Source: Marsupella aquatica
Taxonomy: Eukaryota > Marchantiophyta
Direction: 5' to 3'
Assembly (NCBI GenBank): GCA_973895155.1
Contig: OZ316895.1
Coordinates: 23,560,001 to 23,624,000, forward strand
Length of the DNA stretch: 64,000 bases
A model generated the notes under the pieces. That model was given only the letters and a program-made list of their open reading frames with translations, did not search any database and was not told the origin of the DNA. This document shows, piece after piece, positions 1 through 12,225 of this stretch (positions within the stretch are counted from its first letter, which is position 1; every line of letters begins with the position of its first letter). A program made the position numbers and the translations under genes.

Positions 1-21
1 GAAGGGAAATGAATGATGTAC

Positions 22-1964
22 CTTGATAGGAGCGTCAAATGACTTAGCAACGCTGACCATAACCGGAGTAAAGAAGACCCAAAATATGTCATAGAAAAAT
101 AACCCTGCCTACAAAGTACCAAAACAAATTATTCAGTAATAGAACGAAAGTCTGGGTACGTTATAAACTTCGTAAGCCGAAAATAAGTAGGAGATACGCT
201 ACACAGTAATTGCCAATTAAACTTCACTTTCTCCACAATGGGGAACGGTCCACAAAACACTCCCATCAGAGAAGTTTCGAATGAGAACATAACAAATACA
301 TACCAGCAGGATCGCACCGATCTTGAATGATCCTAGAGACAACATCTCAATACCCTGCAGGAAATTTGCAAAGAGGCAAAGACTATTGGTCCTCCGCGAA
401 AATCTTACGACAGGGAATTCAGGAGCTTGACCGGCATAAAACGTGAGAGATGCAAACATTGTGAATTCCAAGATGTCATTGTGTATATTTTCTTCAACAA
501 TATTTGAAACCAAAGTGATAACAAGAGCATTAAATACCTGTATGGAGAAGGCCAACCCCAGTGTATTGTTTGCCAGCCAATGCTTCTTCAAGACATACCA
601 GACACAAAAAAAGGTGCCTGGAATGCCTGCAATGACCTGCGACTTGGTGAACACCACCTCCACTTCTGCATTGTATCCAAGGCAATTAGTTTTGGCAACG
701 TATAAGTCAGCTCATCGGTGTGCCACAAACTATTTGAAGACTTTCGTTTTCGGGAAGACATTATCTCTCTCCGGCCATCAAATGAAAGCATGTGCACATG
801 GATAGGCTAAGAATGGTTTTGGCACATATTCGCTGTGTCAACACAACTGGTACAAATTATTTCAAAGGGATCGAAGTGACCAGTTCAACAGGCAAGGAAT
901 TACGAAAGAGAAAATGCGCAAAACTTCGGGAAATCTCACTTTTGAAATAGGGGAGATCCCAGGTGATAGGGACATCATTCCAACTTGGGGGCAGGAAGCT
1001 GTCAATCACCGGTAATATTGTTGCACTGCAAAACATCAATAGATGTAAACCAGATGGTAAGCACACAATCTGCAACATTCACGTCTCAACATATTGCTCC
1101 AATATTCAAGGCTATCCAAAAACACAAATCTCTCTGAGACGGTCATGAACCGTTTGGTAGAAATGAAACAAAGTGAACAATAACATCTAACGTTCAGACT
1201 GATGCAGAAAAGGATAGCTTAGCATTGCCCACAAAATTAGTGATTTTGAGCCCACATACGATAGCGCAAGAATGCCCAGAACAAAGAAGTAGACCGTGAG
1301 GACTGTGTTGATCAGATCCTTCGGAAGGAACTTGAATAGAAGGAAAAGCGAGAAAAGAACAGCACTCCCAATGAATGGAAAGCGCATTGCGTGCTCCTTC
1401 GACATTGTTTCCTGCAATACACAGACAGCCCTTAGAGGTGCATCAAAACCCTACGTGAATTTTCACCTTGAGTCAAACAGCCTATCCAGCCAAAATTAAA
1501 GAGCTAGAAAAAAGCAGATTAAAGGAGGCAGAGAAACTTACAGTAGGAGGCGCAGGCTTGACAGAGCGGTGGCAACCAATGAACACAGTCAGGCATGCTG
1601 TTGCTATCACATTGAAGTTCGGGTTCACTGTCACTACCAGAGGTGCCAGAGTCAAACCTGCAAACGAAAGGTGTACAAAAGATGCCGTGCTTAAGATCAA
1701 GCTCAAAACATCTGAACTCCACGGGCCAAATATATTTTTTGCGCTCGCTGTGATCCTTAAGGGAACCAAGGCCACACCTGATGGCTAATACAGCACAGCT
1801 GTGGCTGATGTACAGGAACATTCCCAAACCTTACCAACGGCATACTGCAAACCTACAAGGTGTGGCTTTGAATTTAAATTGGCGTAAATTGAACTCCCAA
1901 GAAGCAAGATAGAATCCCAGACTGATGCTTGAACCCGGTTATTTCGCACATTGCAAGCTCCCAT
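22..1964 (-). CDS. SPP: signal peptide peptidase, 5' part of gene (3' end outside window)
   Basis: Intramembrane aspartyl protease of the ER that cleaves leftover signal peptides. Exons read on the minus strand: 1964-1835, 1657-1542, 1411-1260, 1025-940, 665-538, 354-304 and 108-22, all with GT-AG introns and matching phases. From the second exon on, the translation follows plant SPP closely: GLTLAPLVV, then RSVKPAPPT, ETMSKEHAMRFP, FFVLGILALSATILP, SQVIAGIPGTFF, GIEMLSLGSFK and finally FYDIFWVFFTPVMVSVAKSF. The YD of FYDIFW holds the first catalytic aspartate; the exon with the second (GLGD) and the C-terminal PAL motif must lie left of the window. The acceptor choice at 665 is the least certain junction. 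Exon 1974-side start: the ATG at 1964 opens a 43-codon exon whose phase fits, but its sequence is longer than and unlike the short N-terminus of flowering-plant SPP, so the start is uncertain. Family identity is very secure. Confidence 0.9.
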
Positions 1965-3510
1965 TGCCTTCGCACATTGACGAAGACAAGGCTGGATGCA
2001 AAACTGTTAGGAGTCGAAGCAGTCAACTCACGATGAAGAATGGCCCCCCATCCTCCTCGCCAATGGAGACAGACCTAATTAACACTCATCGACAACGCAC
2101 ACGCGATCTACACACATCACGACCTCTCATGCCTAAGATAGTCGTCCTGTGCCCTATGAAAGACACTAAGCTCTGCAATCAGACTCGAATGGAAATCCCA
2201 GAGTCCATTAAGTCTGCAATTAGTCACGCTCAAAGTAGACAGGGGAGCAGCGAAAAGTGGCCGCGGGAGCGGTGTCCGAGATTTGTCTAACGCAATTCGA
2301 TCGTCAAATAGATGGAACGAGACGGAAAGAGAGGAAGCCAAATCCGCTGTTCTTCCACAAAAACCAAACGAAAGCATAAAACAGATCGGTGTTCTTCCAT
2401 AATGGAAAAACAACAACAATTGAGAACGCAAAACAGATCTGAATTATGAAGACATAAATGCTTTTCACGGTAAAGCCTCAGAAAGAAAGACTCGAAGTCG
2501 ACGACGAGCAAACATACCTCCAATTACTCAAGCCTACACCAACGACATCGCTGCTTATCCAGAACGCAACAACAGTGAAGACGATGGAGCCAATTTGTTT
2601 TTAAAGAAATGAATACCAACCTACGAGCGCCGCGCTCGCTATGCGCTCTGCTGTTGCCATGACCGCAAAGACCGCGTCACAAATGAGCACTCGCAACCCT
2701 CGCCTAAACCTCCTCCCAGAACTCTACTTCGCTGCCTCGTTCCTTTTCTACTCGTCGTCTTCTCTCCTTCTTTTCTCGAGCTACTCCAGTTCAACCTAAT
2801 TCACCTCCGTTAAGTCCCATAATCAACCCGAAAACTGGCTGTTCCCTCCCTTTCCCTCTGATCACTAGTCCAAATTCCACGCTCCACTCTCCACTCCGCA
2901 AATTGATGCCTGCTGACAATACGCTTCTCCCTGCCTCAGCGTTCTCCAAAATCGCCTCTCTCCAAAATTTACGACAGCTTTGAGACAATTTCGTGCTCCT
3001 GTCACAAATACGTCTCAAACGAGCGTTTCAGACCAGCCGGCGTTCTGCGAAACGCGGATTCCAGCTCTCGACGTGCCGCTGGTGATGCAGCCGGCGACCA
3101 CAATTGGAGCTCGCGAATTCGATCAGTCAATCGAAACACATTGCAGAAGTTGAAGAGCGAAATTAGGACGAAATGACGACAGAAAGACACGATGAAAGTC
3201 CCAAAAGAAGAGAGAAGGCCTCTTGTTCTTCTTTGGAGTGTGAAGGACGGTGAATCGATCCATTAGCCAGATCACGATTAACTAAACTCACCATTTACCA
3301 CTAATCCGGTTACTCGACGTCGTGTCAATCACTCCATGTTCAGTAACTAGCAGTACGGGTTCTCTATGACCCTCGATTGCGCATTTTTTTGGATGATCCA
3401 CGGCCAGGAGAATGCGTTACACAGAAGAAATGGTATGCTCTTACAGGGTAGGGAGACGGATTACACTTCCTCGTCCGTACTGTACGTCAGGACGTTTAAC
3501 AGTGTGTTAG
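1965..3510. promoter_or_regulatory. upstream region of SPP, no secure gene
   Basis: This holds the leader and promoter side of the minus-strand SPP gene. From about 2690 to 2790 the plus strand is strongly pyrimidine-rich, and a 52-codon plus-strand ORF (2641-2799, MRSAVAMTAK start, serine/leucine-rich tail) lies there. It has no family resemblance and may be chance, or part of the leader of a divergent transcript. Short minus-strand ORFs around 2790-3190 show no recognisable domain. Confidence 0.3.
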
Positions 3511-3641
3511 GTATTCATTACACAAGACCCACGCAATTACATTACATTACACCTCGGAGAACGCATGAACGACATTGTATTCATTACACAAGACTCACGC
3601 AATTACATTACATTACACCTCGGAGAACGCATGAACGACAT
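3511..3641. repeat. tandem duplication, two 66-bp units
   Basis: Positions 3511-3576 and 3577-3641 are nearly identical; each contains ATTACATTACATTAC-like sequence and CTCGGAGAACGCATGAACG. There is one visible mismatch (acccacg versus actcacg). Confidence 0.95.
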
Positions 3642-4032
3642 GGGTCACAGGGTAAAGCATGTAAGGTTTACAGTCTGTTAGGATTTCAAGAATCACGTAC
3701 TCAAATTAATGCAACGGATTTATCCTTGGGATAAAAAATGAGCGTTTTGTCATACTCCTTCCTGAAACCGATCCTAATTAATTTCCATTTTAAATATGGT
3801 AAGAATTCAGGTTAGTGCATACCAGCAGAGATGAATGTCAGCCGTGGGATCTATCGTAATGGACGGATACCATGAATGGGATGGATGGAATGACTTCATG
3901 GTCAAGGCAGTCATGACTTGTGGCGACGAATGAGGAGGCGAGTAGTTGCTGCTTGACGAATGGGAGAAATCGGGCAATTGGGCATGTGTGGGGGCTGGAT
4001 ACTCTAAATTACTAATAAAGTGCAATGCAAAG

Positions 4033-4194
4033 CTATTTTCAAGGGCTAGTGAAGACTCTAGACAATAACTATCAATATAAACAAAATAGAAGTGAGGATG
4101 AAAGGGTCAAAAACTATTTTCAAGGGCTAGTGAAGACTCTAGACAATAACTATCAATATAAACAAAATAGAAGTGAGGATGAAAGGGTCAAAAA
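4033..4194. repeat. tandem duplication, two 81-bp units
   Basis: CTATTTTCAAGGGCTAGTG begins at 4033 and again at 4114, and the 81-bp units look identical. The DNA from 4195 to about 4790 is AT-rich and shows nothing else I can name. Confidence 0.95.
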
Positions 4195-4805
4195 AACAAA
4201 TTGAAACAAAGATGAATAACTCTATTTACATTCAAAGAGACTAGTCCTTTAATCTGCTCGTGCATTTTTTTCGTAGTTTTATATCCCATTATAATTATAT
4301 TATTGGTAGTGACCCTTTTCCCCGACTTGGGGGGGTCTATTTTTTACTAGCTCGGGGTTATAGTTATTTAAAAGAATAGGGTGAGAGTTTAATGATAAAA
4401 GTAGCGGACGAAAATACACTTGGGGTCTAGGCTAAATAGTGTATGGCCTTTTCAGGGGCTATGGGTTATCCTACACTCTCAACCCTCAGTTCAGTGTAGG
4501 CTGTAAGTTACTATCATTGAGTTTTTTGGGGAGCACTTATACTACAGTAGTAGTGGATCGACTGTATATCCTGATCTGCTTTGCTCAATTATTAAGAGAG
4601 CCTAGAACTAGGCCATCATCACCTGTACTAAGTCTTTATCTTATTTTCATTGTAAGAACTGCAAACTAACGGACGATCGGATAGCTAGGAACTAACTCTT
4701 GGAACTAATTTGGAATCTAACAAATGGATGCGCTTGAATGCATCTGCACCTTAACTTCGATTTGATCTGGTCAGAATACCAAAATATTTTCAAGAGTGAC
4801 GAATA

Positions 4806-5132
4806 TTAACGCTCACTGAAGGATCTGTGAAGCCACACATGCATGTAGCCTGCCGCCCGGGAATCGGCCGAACCCGAGGAAGCCATGATGTACACGATGT
4901 AGTTAATTCCCGGCTTGTTGATCGACATGGGACAAAAGCTCCGCAGCTGCCACCAATGACAGTGGCCGCCTTTCCAGAATTGTACAGTGGTGCAGCTGAC
5001 CCCGGAGGCAGTGGAGCAATCGGTTTGACAGCACGCTTGGTTGCCCAGAGCAACGAGATCGTTCGAGCAGGTGTTGGCATCGGCTAATCCAGGATTACCG
5101 AGCATCTCACCTGCCGATGCCAACACTGTCAT
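4806..5132 (-). CDS. hypothetical cysteine-rich ORF
   Basis: A 108-codon ORF in a short island with more G and C than its surroundings. The translation has a cluster of cysteines (NTCSNDLVALGNQACCQTDC, then VSCTT, GGHCHWW and SFCPM), which would suit a secreted disulphide-bonded protein, but there is no convincing signal peptide and no family I recognise. A perfect 14-bp inverted repeat (5071-5084 and 5113-5126) lies inside its 5' part. Two other frames are also open here, so this may simply be a GC-rich relic. Low confidence. Confidence 0.2.
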   Translation of the reverse strand: MTVLASAGEMLGNPGLADANTCSNDLVALGNQACCQTDCSTASGVSCTTVQFWKGGHCHWWQLRSFCPMSINKPGINYIVYIMASSGSADSRAAGYMHVWLHRSFSER

Positions 5133-6120
5133 CTAATTCAGTACTGGTTTGACAAGGTTTGAAAAGTTATGCCATTTTTGTGTAAGATACCGCCGATTGG
5201 TAGAACAGGACCCTCTAAAATTTGCAGTAAGGGGACATGCAACATTGGCGAACTACTACTCTTTGTGTACTTATAGATTCCATCAGAACTCTCACTGTCG
5301 AAGACTCCAGTCAATCCCAGCCGACTTCAACAATAACTGGCCGTCAGGATCTCTCGAAAGACACATACGATTGACTAGACTGCTGAAGAGCAGACATTCA
5401 CGGCTCCGAAAGTATTACAATTTAGTTCAACTCAAAAGTTGCCATCTTCTGAAAACAGTGTCGACAAGCATGTAACCATTGGACAGTCTCATGACGGGAC
5501 AACACTTTAACAAATGAAAATTCATATTCCGATATACTGTTCAACTGAAGTACATCGGAAGTTCCGGAAATGAGATGCACGCAAACAAATATTTCATGAA
5601 GAGACTCGGCTACTTCCGTTGAGAACGGAGGGACCTGTTTATTTGCTCAAAGAAATTTAACTGCCGAAGAACATGTAATGCCAAACTTAAAAAGGGTAAT
5701 GCCATTACATCGAAGACCTTAGAGTTGACTACCATGCGGGAATAATCATGCCATCAGAAGTCCCTGCATGCTTCAAAAAAGGAAAATATGCACCCCGACG
5801 TCAGAAGTCCGTCCAGAAAAGGAAAATCTGCACCCCGACCTTGAGTGTAAGCAGACCTGACGCTGATTTGGCTCAGCGTTCAGATAGACACTCTCGGAAA
5901 GCATAAATTAGACTGATTGTTATATAGCCAGAGAGAGCAGCTAAACTCCGAGGTGCAAGCATCATCCAGAGGATCTTCCAACAAAATCTGTACGAACGTT
6001 ATGAGAACGATAATTGCGAACTACCTGACACGCACGGCTACTTGTCTAAACCCTGACCGGTTCCGAATGTGGAGCTGAACTGGTAAGATCTGGTACTTTT
6101 GAAACATCATGAGCTTCTTC

Positions 6121-7158
6121 CTAATCATCATCCGAACCATCATCAAGTCCTTCCAAAACATCAAAAACTTTAGTCTTGAGCATGTGGAAGTGTTCCCTGA
6201 AGAGCGTCTCGGCTTCCTGTTGAAGTTTAGTTGCTGCAAGCGTCCGAGCGAGTCTGAGCATGTGTGGCACATTATCTACTGTTAATTGTCGGCAAAGCTC
6301 AGAAAAATTCCTTCAGAAATCCAATTTCCAGACAATGTGCAGCTCTGAGGACCTCATCAGGGCGAACAAATTCCGAGAAAGTTAATTCTCCAGAATGACA
6401 AAAATTCGATAGTTCTTCGTAGACTGGGTCTGTGCCAGAAAACAGCTCCTTGACCGGTTTCAGTCCAGTTCGACCATTCGCTATCGCCTCTTGGACGAAT
6501 CGTGATTTTGCAGCCTGTACATCATGTTGAAACAATATTGTTAACCAACGAACAAAGACACTCATATATCCTAAAGTCACATTTAAGATTTGATTTTCAT
6601 GAAATGACGCCAGAAGTAAACAAATATTTCGAGGTCCAACTACACCGTCATTTTTGAGGAACAGGAAACAGACGTTGGCGTGATGTCAGCCAATGGGATT
6701 AGAAGCAAGGAGTACAAATTCCTCACCACGACAGACAAAATTACAGCTGCAGGTGTAGGCACCGTAGAGCCATTGAGCTTTCGCATTGTCCACGCAGGCA
6801 GAAACTCGCGGGGCAGTTTCAAAAACTGCACCATAATTCCCTGGCTAAGGTTTTCGGCCTTCAGCCTCTCAACCTCCGATAGTAATTGCTCGTACTCTGT
6901 GCTCTTGTTCGTCAATGCAAGGGAGCTCTCGGCAGTTATCCTGGACAGTTCAGTTTGATGATTTTCTTTGGACGCGGCAAATGCAGCCCGCACCAACCTC
7001 AATTCAGCCTGAAGTTCCGTAACTTGTTTCTCATGGCGCGATTGACAACTGGAGCAGCCAGAGATATCCAGACGATATTGACAGCCACTTACCCAAGTAC
7101 GAACCACTGCCGGTAAATCGGCCTCCAAACAGTATTTACAATACTTCTGTGTTGACAT
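6121..7158 (-). pseudogene. half-BTB coiled-coil gene, copy A, frameshifted
   Basis: Two exons: 7158-6727 (ends at a GTGAGG donor) and 6514 onward (after TGTACAG). Exon 1 encodes an N-terminal CKYC and a second CSSC pair followed by a long coiled coil with YEQLLSEVERLKAEN. Exon 2 encodes the C-terminal half of a BTB/POZ domain (FCHSGELTFSEFVRPDEVL). Compared with copies B to D, five bases are missing after GFLKEF, so the frame meets TGA at 6299-6301. The lost part is still readable in another frame (TVDNVPHMLRLARTLAATKL) down to a TAG at 6121-6123. A product would stop at about 215 residues without the last BTB helices. Could be transcribed, but most likely a recent pseudogene. Confidence 0.75.
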
Positions 7159-8875
7159 TACTGCTAGATAGCGATCGGTCTTTCAAGACATATCAATTAC
7201 CGTTTATTCGAGAAGCTAAGCATTGAAGCCAAGACGTTCTAAAGGGAAGATCAACAAGTCAATCAAATATATTAAGGTTGAAAAACGACGAAGATGTCAC
7301 TCATGAACTACTCAAGAGCAGATAACACGACAATCGCTTGATACAGATCATCTCTAGTGAGAACCCGGGGCACGGCAAGAGATAACACGACAATCACTTG
7401 ATACAGATCATCTTGAGTGAGAACACGGGGCACGAAATAGAACACTGAAGCCGGGACTGACGCACGATATAAATCTCTCTACCATTTGTTGAGTGAAATA
7501 CCCACTGCTGATTTTGTCTGCTTGGACAAACCGGAAATGGCGGGACTCCAGGAATCTACTAGGCCGATCTGGCGATCTGCTGTGTGTTCGCAATAATTAA
7601 GCACGGAAGGGGACTAAATGGGTTGAATAATGTGGCCGCCAGCAGCCAGCCACCCTGGCGGCGTAATGTCTGTAGTATGCAGGTCATAAGAAATAATGTG
7701 GAATCTACTGTACTGTAGATGTACCATATGTCTGCCGACGAAACCAGATGATAACTCAGTCATGTAAAGTACTCCCCACAGCATTTCTAAAACCATGCCT
7801 AATTCGTTGTTTGTTTCGTTGAAATGCTGAGCCACGTACAGTGATCTGTCCACACGTATAGGTGGAATGACTGTGTTCAACATGCGATGTAAGTCATAAT
7901 TACTGGACCCGCGCCGCTGAGTTGTAACTTGCGATCGATTGAAATGCGGCCAAGTGTCCCTTTTATCTTTTTAACTTTCTTCCGAGAGAGGTTACTTTCC
8001 GAAATTAACGAGTCACAGCAAGTTCAACAAGTGATGCATTTACAAGTGCTAGAGATTAGTGTATACTTTCGTCTGACAATAAACTACTGACTGTGTTTCC
8101 CCTTCAACTGTCATCGATGTTACCGATCAAACGTGACCGGGATGGCAACTACGATGTTGAAAACAGACGTTGCCAATTGACCAGTTTTCTTATTTCAAGG
8201 GTTTAAGCTTTGAAAGAAACGCTAGTTTTTCTCTTGTTTCAACGGTAGGCGATATTCCTTGTTAACCATAAAATTACTTTGCAATCCCGAGAGAATTCAT
8301 TCCTTAATCTTCAGGTACACGTAGGATAGACATACTGTAGGGCTACCGACGAAGCCAGATGATAAAGTCCTACAGTCAGTATAAAAAAGCGCAGCATTTC
8401 TAAAGCCATATCTAATTTCGTTATATGTTTCCTTGAGATGGTAAGCCACTTACGGTGATCTGTCCACACGGATGGGTGGAATGACTGTGACACAGAGTTC
8501 AACTTGCGACGTTAGTGATAAAATACTGTACCCCTACGCGCCATGTGTTCTTGAGATGGATTGGAATGTGACGAAGCGTACATTTGCATGTTTCCGATCC
8601 GTCCTACTAACAGGGCAGCTGAGTAGTCTCGCTGAGATCCCGGCTGAGATCGCCTTGCTATTTAATGCAGGTGGAGGGAGAGGGCGATCGAACGCGCGAA
8701 TGTGCTCCAAGAAATTTAGCTACCAAGGAGATTGATAAATCAACGATGGAGACCAAATTTTAGAAGCAGAAAAGGTGCCATAAATATGATGCCATACAGT
8801 TTGGACAAAACATCATGTAATTAAACCAACGACCATGTAGTTGATTGCAAGCAGATTCAACCCTGACAAAATTGG
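7159..8875. repeat. upstream DNA of copy A with repeated flank modules
   Basis: No secure gene. A 60-bp tandem duplication occupies 7321-7380 and 7381-7440 (GATAACACGACAATC start). Two related modules, about 7660-7900 and 8300-8560, share AGCATTTCTAAA, a GAT(C)TGTCCACACG motif and GGAATGACTGTG. The same module recurs upstream of copy C (about 15290-15590) and, decayed, of copy D (about 18230-18350), so it looks like ancestral promoter-side DNA of this gene family. The ORFs inside it are not conserved as protein. Confidence 0.6.
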
Positions 8876-9228
8876 TTGAGATGCGGGAATGGTTCCACGA
8901 CAGCTTCCAGAATTCAGACATCCTTCTTCAAGAGAAAGGAAATCTACACCTCAACCATTGAGTGGAAGCAGACGTCACGCTATTTGCTTAGCGTTCGAGT
9001 TAGACATTCGCAGGAAATTATAGATCAGGAATTTATAGATCTTAGTCAAAGGGCAGCTAAAATCCGAGGAAGCATCATCCAAAGAAGGATCTTCGAACAT
9101 GATACCGTGGGAAAACTAGATTCAAAGAATCATTTCGTACTACTACATTTGGAGCCCAGTAATTATCAAAATACTGGCAGGTCCCGAATGTGGAATTGAA
9201 ATGGTTCAAAACAGGTCCTTCCGAAACA

Positions 9229-10512
9229 TCAGATCCTTCCGGTCGTAGCATGATCAAGACCTTCTAGACCGTCATAAAACTTAGTCTTCAGCATGTCGAA
9301 GTGTTCCTTGAAAATATTCTCCGCTTCCTCTTGCAGTTTAGTTGCTGCAAACTTCCGAGAGAGTTTGAGCATCTGTGGCACATTATTTACACTTAATCGT
9401 CTGCAAAGCTCAGCCTCACAAAACTCCTTCAGAAACCCAATTTCCAGATTATGTGCAACTTTCAAGACCTCATCAGGAGGCACTAGTTTCGAGAAAGTCA
9501 TTTCCCCACGATGGCAAAACGTCAGTATTTGATCGAGTATTGGCACCGTCACAGTCCCAAGAAGATCCAGTAATGGTTGCTCTAAAATTTGACTTGCGCG
9601 TAGCATCATCCGGACGACTGGCGATTTTGCAGCCTGTACATGTAACAAGGCATAACATCAATTACGAACGGAGTACATATCGACGACATAACCTTAATTT
9701 ACCTAGTATCTGCTTAGACGTCCTCCCAGCTGGCTTCCAACATTTATTTCGACTCTTAGATTCGACAATCAAGGAAACCAATTCAAATTGAAACTGACTT
9801 CCTACGCAATGTCCTCCAAGAACCACTCACAAATCACCCCATGAACTTTGGAGAAGAGAATGTAGCATGCATGGTGTTAAAATCAAGAAAAAATTTAGAG
9901 GTCGATCCCCACCGTCATGAGGTGTTTCGTTTAGAAGGAAACAGAAGCTGACGTGATATCAGCCAATTGAATTGCAAGTATGGAGTACGAATTTCTCACC
10001 AGGACAGACACCAGGACAGATAACTCTGCACCTAGACGTGGAGGTATCTTGAGGCCAGTCCTGGCCGCTTGCAGTTGCCACACATGCACAGGCGGGGGGT
10101 GCAGTTTTAAAAATTGCACTATATTCCGCTGGCTGTCGTTCTGAGCCTTCAGCCTGTTAACCTGCGACAGTAATTGTTCGTACTCCGTCTGCTTGTGCAC
10201 CAAGGCAATCGATCCCTCCGATAGCAATTGCTCGTACTTGGCCTTGTTGTTCATCAAGGCAAGCGAACTCTGGGCTGTTATCCTGGACAGTTCAGTTTCG
10301 TGACTCTCCTTCCCGCTTTCTTCCGACTTTGCAAATGCAGCCCGCAGAGACGTCAATTCCATTTGAAGGGCCATAACTTCTTCCTCATGACGCCGTTGAC
10401 AACTGGAGCAGCCCGAGATTTCCAACCGGTGAGAGCCGTTTTCCCAACTACGAACTACTTCCTTCTGATCAACCTCCAGACAGTATTTACAGTACCGTTC
10501 TGCATTCATCAC
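9229..10512 (-). CDS. zinc-ribbon-like / coiled-coil / half-BTB protein, copy B, intact
   Basis: Exon 1 is 10512-10000 (171 codons, donor GTGAGA) and exon 2 is 9633-9229 (acceptor TGTACAG, 134 residues plus stop); both junctions are phase 0, giving 305 residues. C8-x2-C11 and C35-x2-C38 with H42 could bind zinc. Residues about 42-125 form a coiled coil that contains a 17-residue tandem duplication not seen in the other copies (SLALMNNKAKYEQLLSE followed by SIALVHKQTEYEQLLSQ). Exon 2 starts AAKSPVVRMML, like the middle of a BTB domain, and continues FCHRGEMTFSKLVPPDEVL and FLKEFCEAELCRRL to the end of the fold. The N-terminal BTB half (usual D-V-x-F and H-K-x-x-L signature) is not visible. BTB proteins are often Cullin-3 adaptors, but with half the fold absent I do not assign that role. 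Confidence 0.7.
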
Positions 10513-12225
10513 TTCTAGATACTGGTCACAATTTACAATGTGTGGGCGTGATCGAGATGGATATAGCTACCAAAGTAAGCGTTCTAGAGGAAGATCAAGA
10601 TGTTGGCGAATTCCTCAACAGGAGAAACCACGACAATCACTTTATATCTATCATCTGGAGAGAGAACTCCAGGCAAGCGGTAGAACACAGGGGGACGTAC
10701 CGCTCATTTTTGCACTTCGACAAACCTGATCGAAAAACGGCAAGACGGATTCAAGGAATCTAGCAGATCTGCTGCATGTTCATAATGATTACGGTGCTTT
10801 CATTCGTGTACAGGAGGCCATGCCCTTGGCGGCCCAATGGCTACCAGAATTATAACCACTCCTCTACAATCCCGAGGCAATTTATTCCTTTATTATCTTT
10901 GCTCGTGGTAAAGACGTACTGTAGAGCGAAGAAGTACTCTGGGTAGGGTTCCATCGGCCCTCATACTACACTTTGAGGGTTTCTCGTAAATCTTCATATT
11001 TCTGGGAGTCTGTGGGAGCCGTATTCCATCTGTCCTCATACTACACTTTGAGAGTTTCTTGTAGACCTTCATATTTCTGGGAACTTGTGGGAGAAGTATA
11101 CCCTTCCTGAATTTTTATGAGACATTATTACTGCCACTGAACTATTGGGCCAGTTGGAACTGGGACTTCTGAAATTTGAATGAGAAATATAATAAATGTA
11201 AATGATAGACAAGTGAATGCTTTGTAAAAATTCACTCAAGCTTTACACTTTGTAACTGATCTTCACTTGGGGATAATGGCAATAACCCCCTTGGGGATGG
11301 GTTACCCTACACATTATTTGTTTGCAGGCAACCCTCTGGTTTGAAAATTGTCTAAAATGAGAGCAGATGGCTTGCAACCCATAAGGTTTGTTTCAAATTC
11401 CAATCGGCTCTCAAGTTCTAGTTTGGTGTACACAGTGAAGTATTCTTTAGAGGCACTACGGGATGTAATGCACTGCAAACAAGAAGTTTTACCTCAAATT
11501 TTGAGAAGTTATTATGTTGAGCATAGACAATTATCGAAACGACAAGTTTATGAACCATGAATTTTCACTATCAAAACAAATATCACTTGGGATATAGAGT
11601 GTATAGCCTAGTTAACCTACTCTAGTTTCCAACTAGATAAATTAACTCTAACTACGGTTAGGGCCCGTCACCTTAGACTAAAAGTAAAAGCCTAATATAC
11701 TATTGCCCATGATGTTCCAAAAACAGGCCCTAAGTGCACTTGAGGTACTGAATTATTTATTTATTTTAACTTTGGTATAACAAAAAATCCTAAAGAGGCT
11801 AATCTTGAATGGGCATTATGTTCCAAATGAATGCTCTCAAGTATACAAAATGAAAAATCACTAAAGGCATTAAGTTTAGAATAGTATGAAATAGCCTTCT
11901 TTGACAAGCTAAATTTGTTAATACTCTATTCAAGATAGAAGAAAATTTACATAGAATAATCTTTATTGATGACTAAGTTAGAATAACTAAGTAATAGAAC
12001 AGACCACCTGCAGTAGGTATATGCTCACTGAATTGAATATGGCCGTCATTTGTGTTGAGTCCGCCAAACAAGGGGCGAAGTTTCTGTCAGATCACATCAA
12101 AACCTGTCCCCCGGTAAGTTGTCTTAAATCGTAAAATGAGGCTAATGAAGATCGCTAATCTAATCCCCACGAGCAGCAGTTCTCGTAAAGGATGCGGCAT
12201 TGTCGAAATACTCATCTCTGTGCAT
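10513..12225. other. upstream DNA of copy B and spacer between the two blocks
   Basis: Homology to the upstream side of copy D extends to about 10935. A diverged tandem pair of about 68 bp follows (roughly 10945-11100; both units contain CCTCATACTACACTTTGAG and TTCATATTTCTGGGA). From about 11110 to 12225 the DNA is AT-rich. A plus-strand ORF at 11348-11560 (70 residues) has no recognisable family. Confidence 0.5.

Larger units (their letters stand above)
5280..10935. repeat. block 1 of a duplicated two-gene segment (copies A and B)
   Basis: Block 1 (about 5280-10935) and block 2 (about 12226-18250) carry the same order of parts. Copy A matches copy C and copy B matches copy D better than the neighbours within a block match each other, in exons and in flanks. 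Examples: CCATTGGACAG lies downstream of A (5478) and C (12440); GCACGGAAGGGGA lies upstream of A and C; TTTGCTCGTGGTA lies upstream of B (10899) and D (18222). A single gene therefore duplicated first, and the pair then duplicated together. Edges are approximate. Confidence 0.8.
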
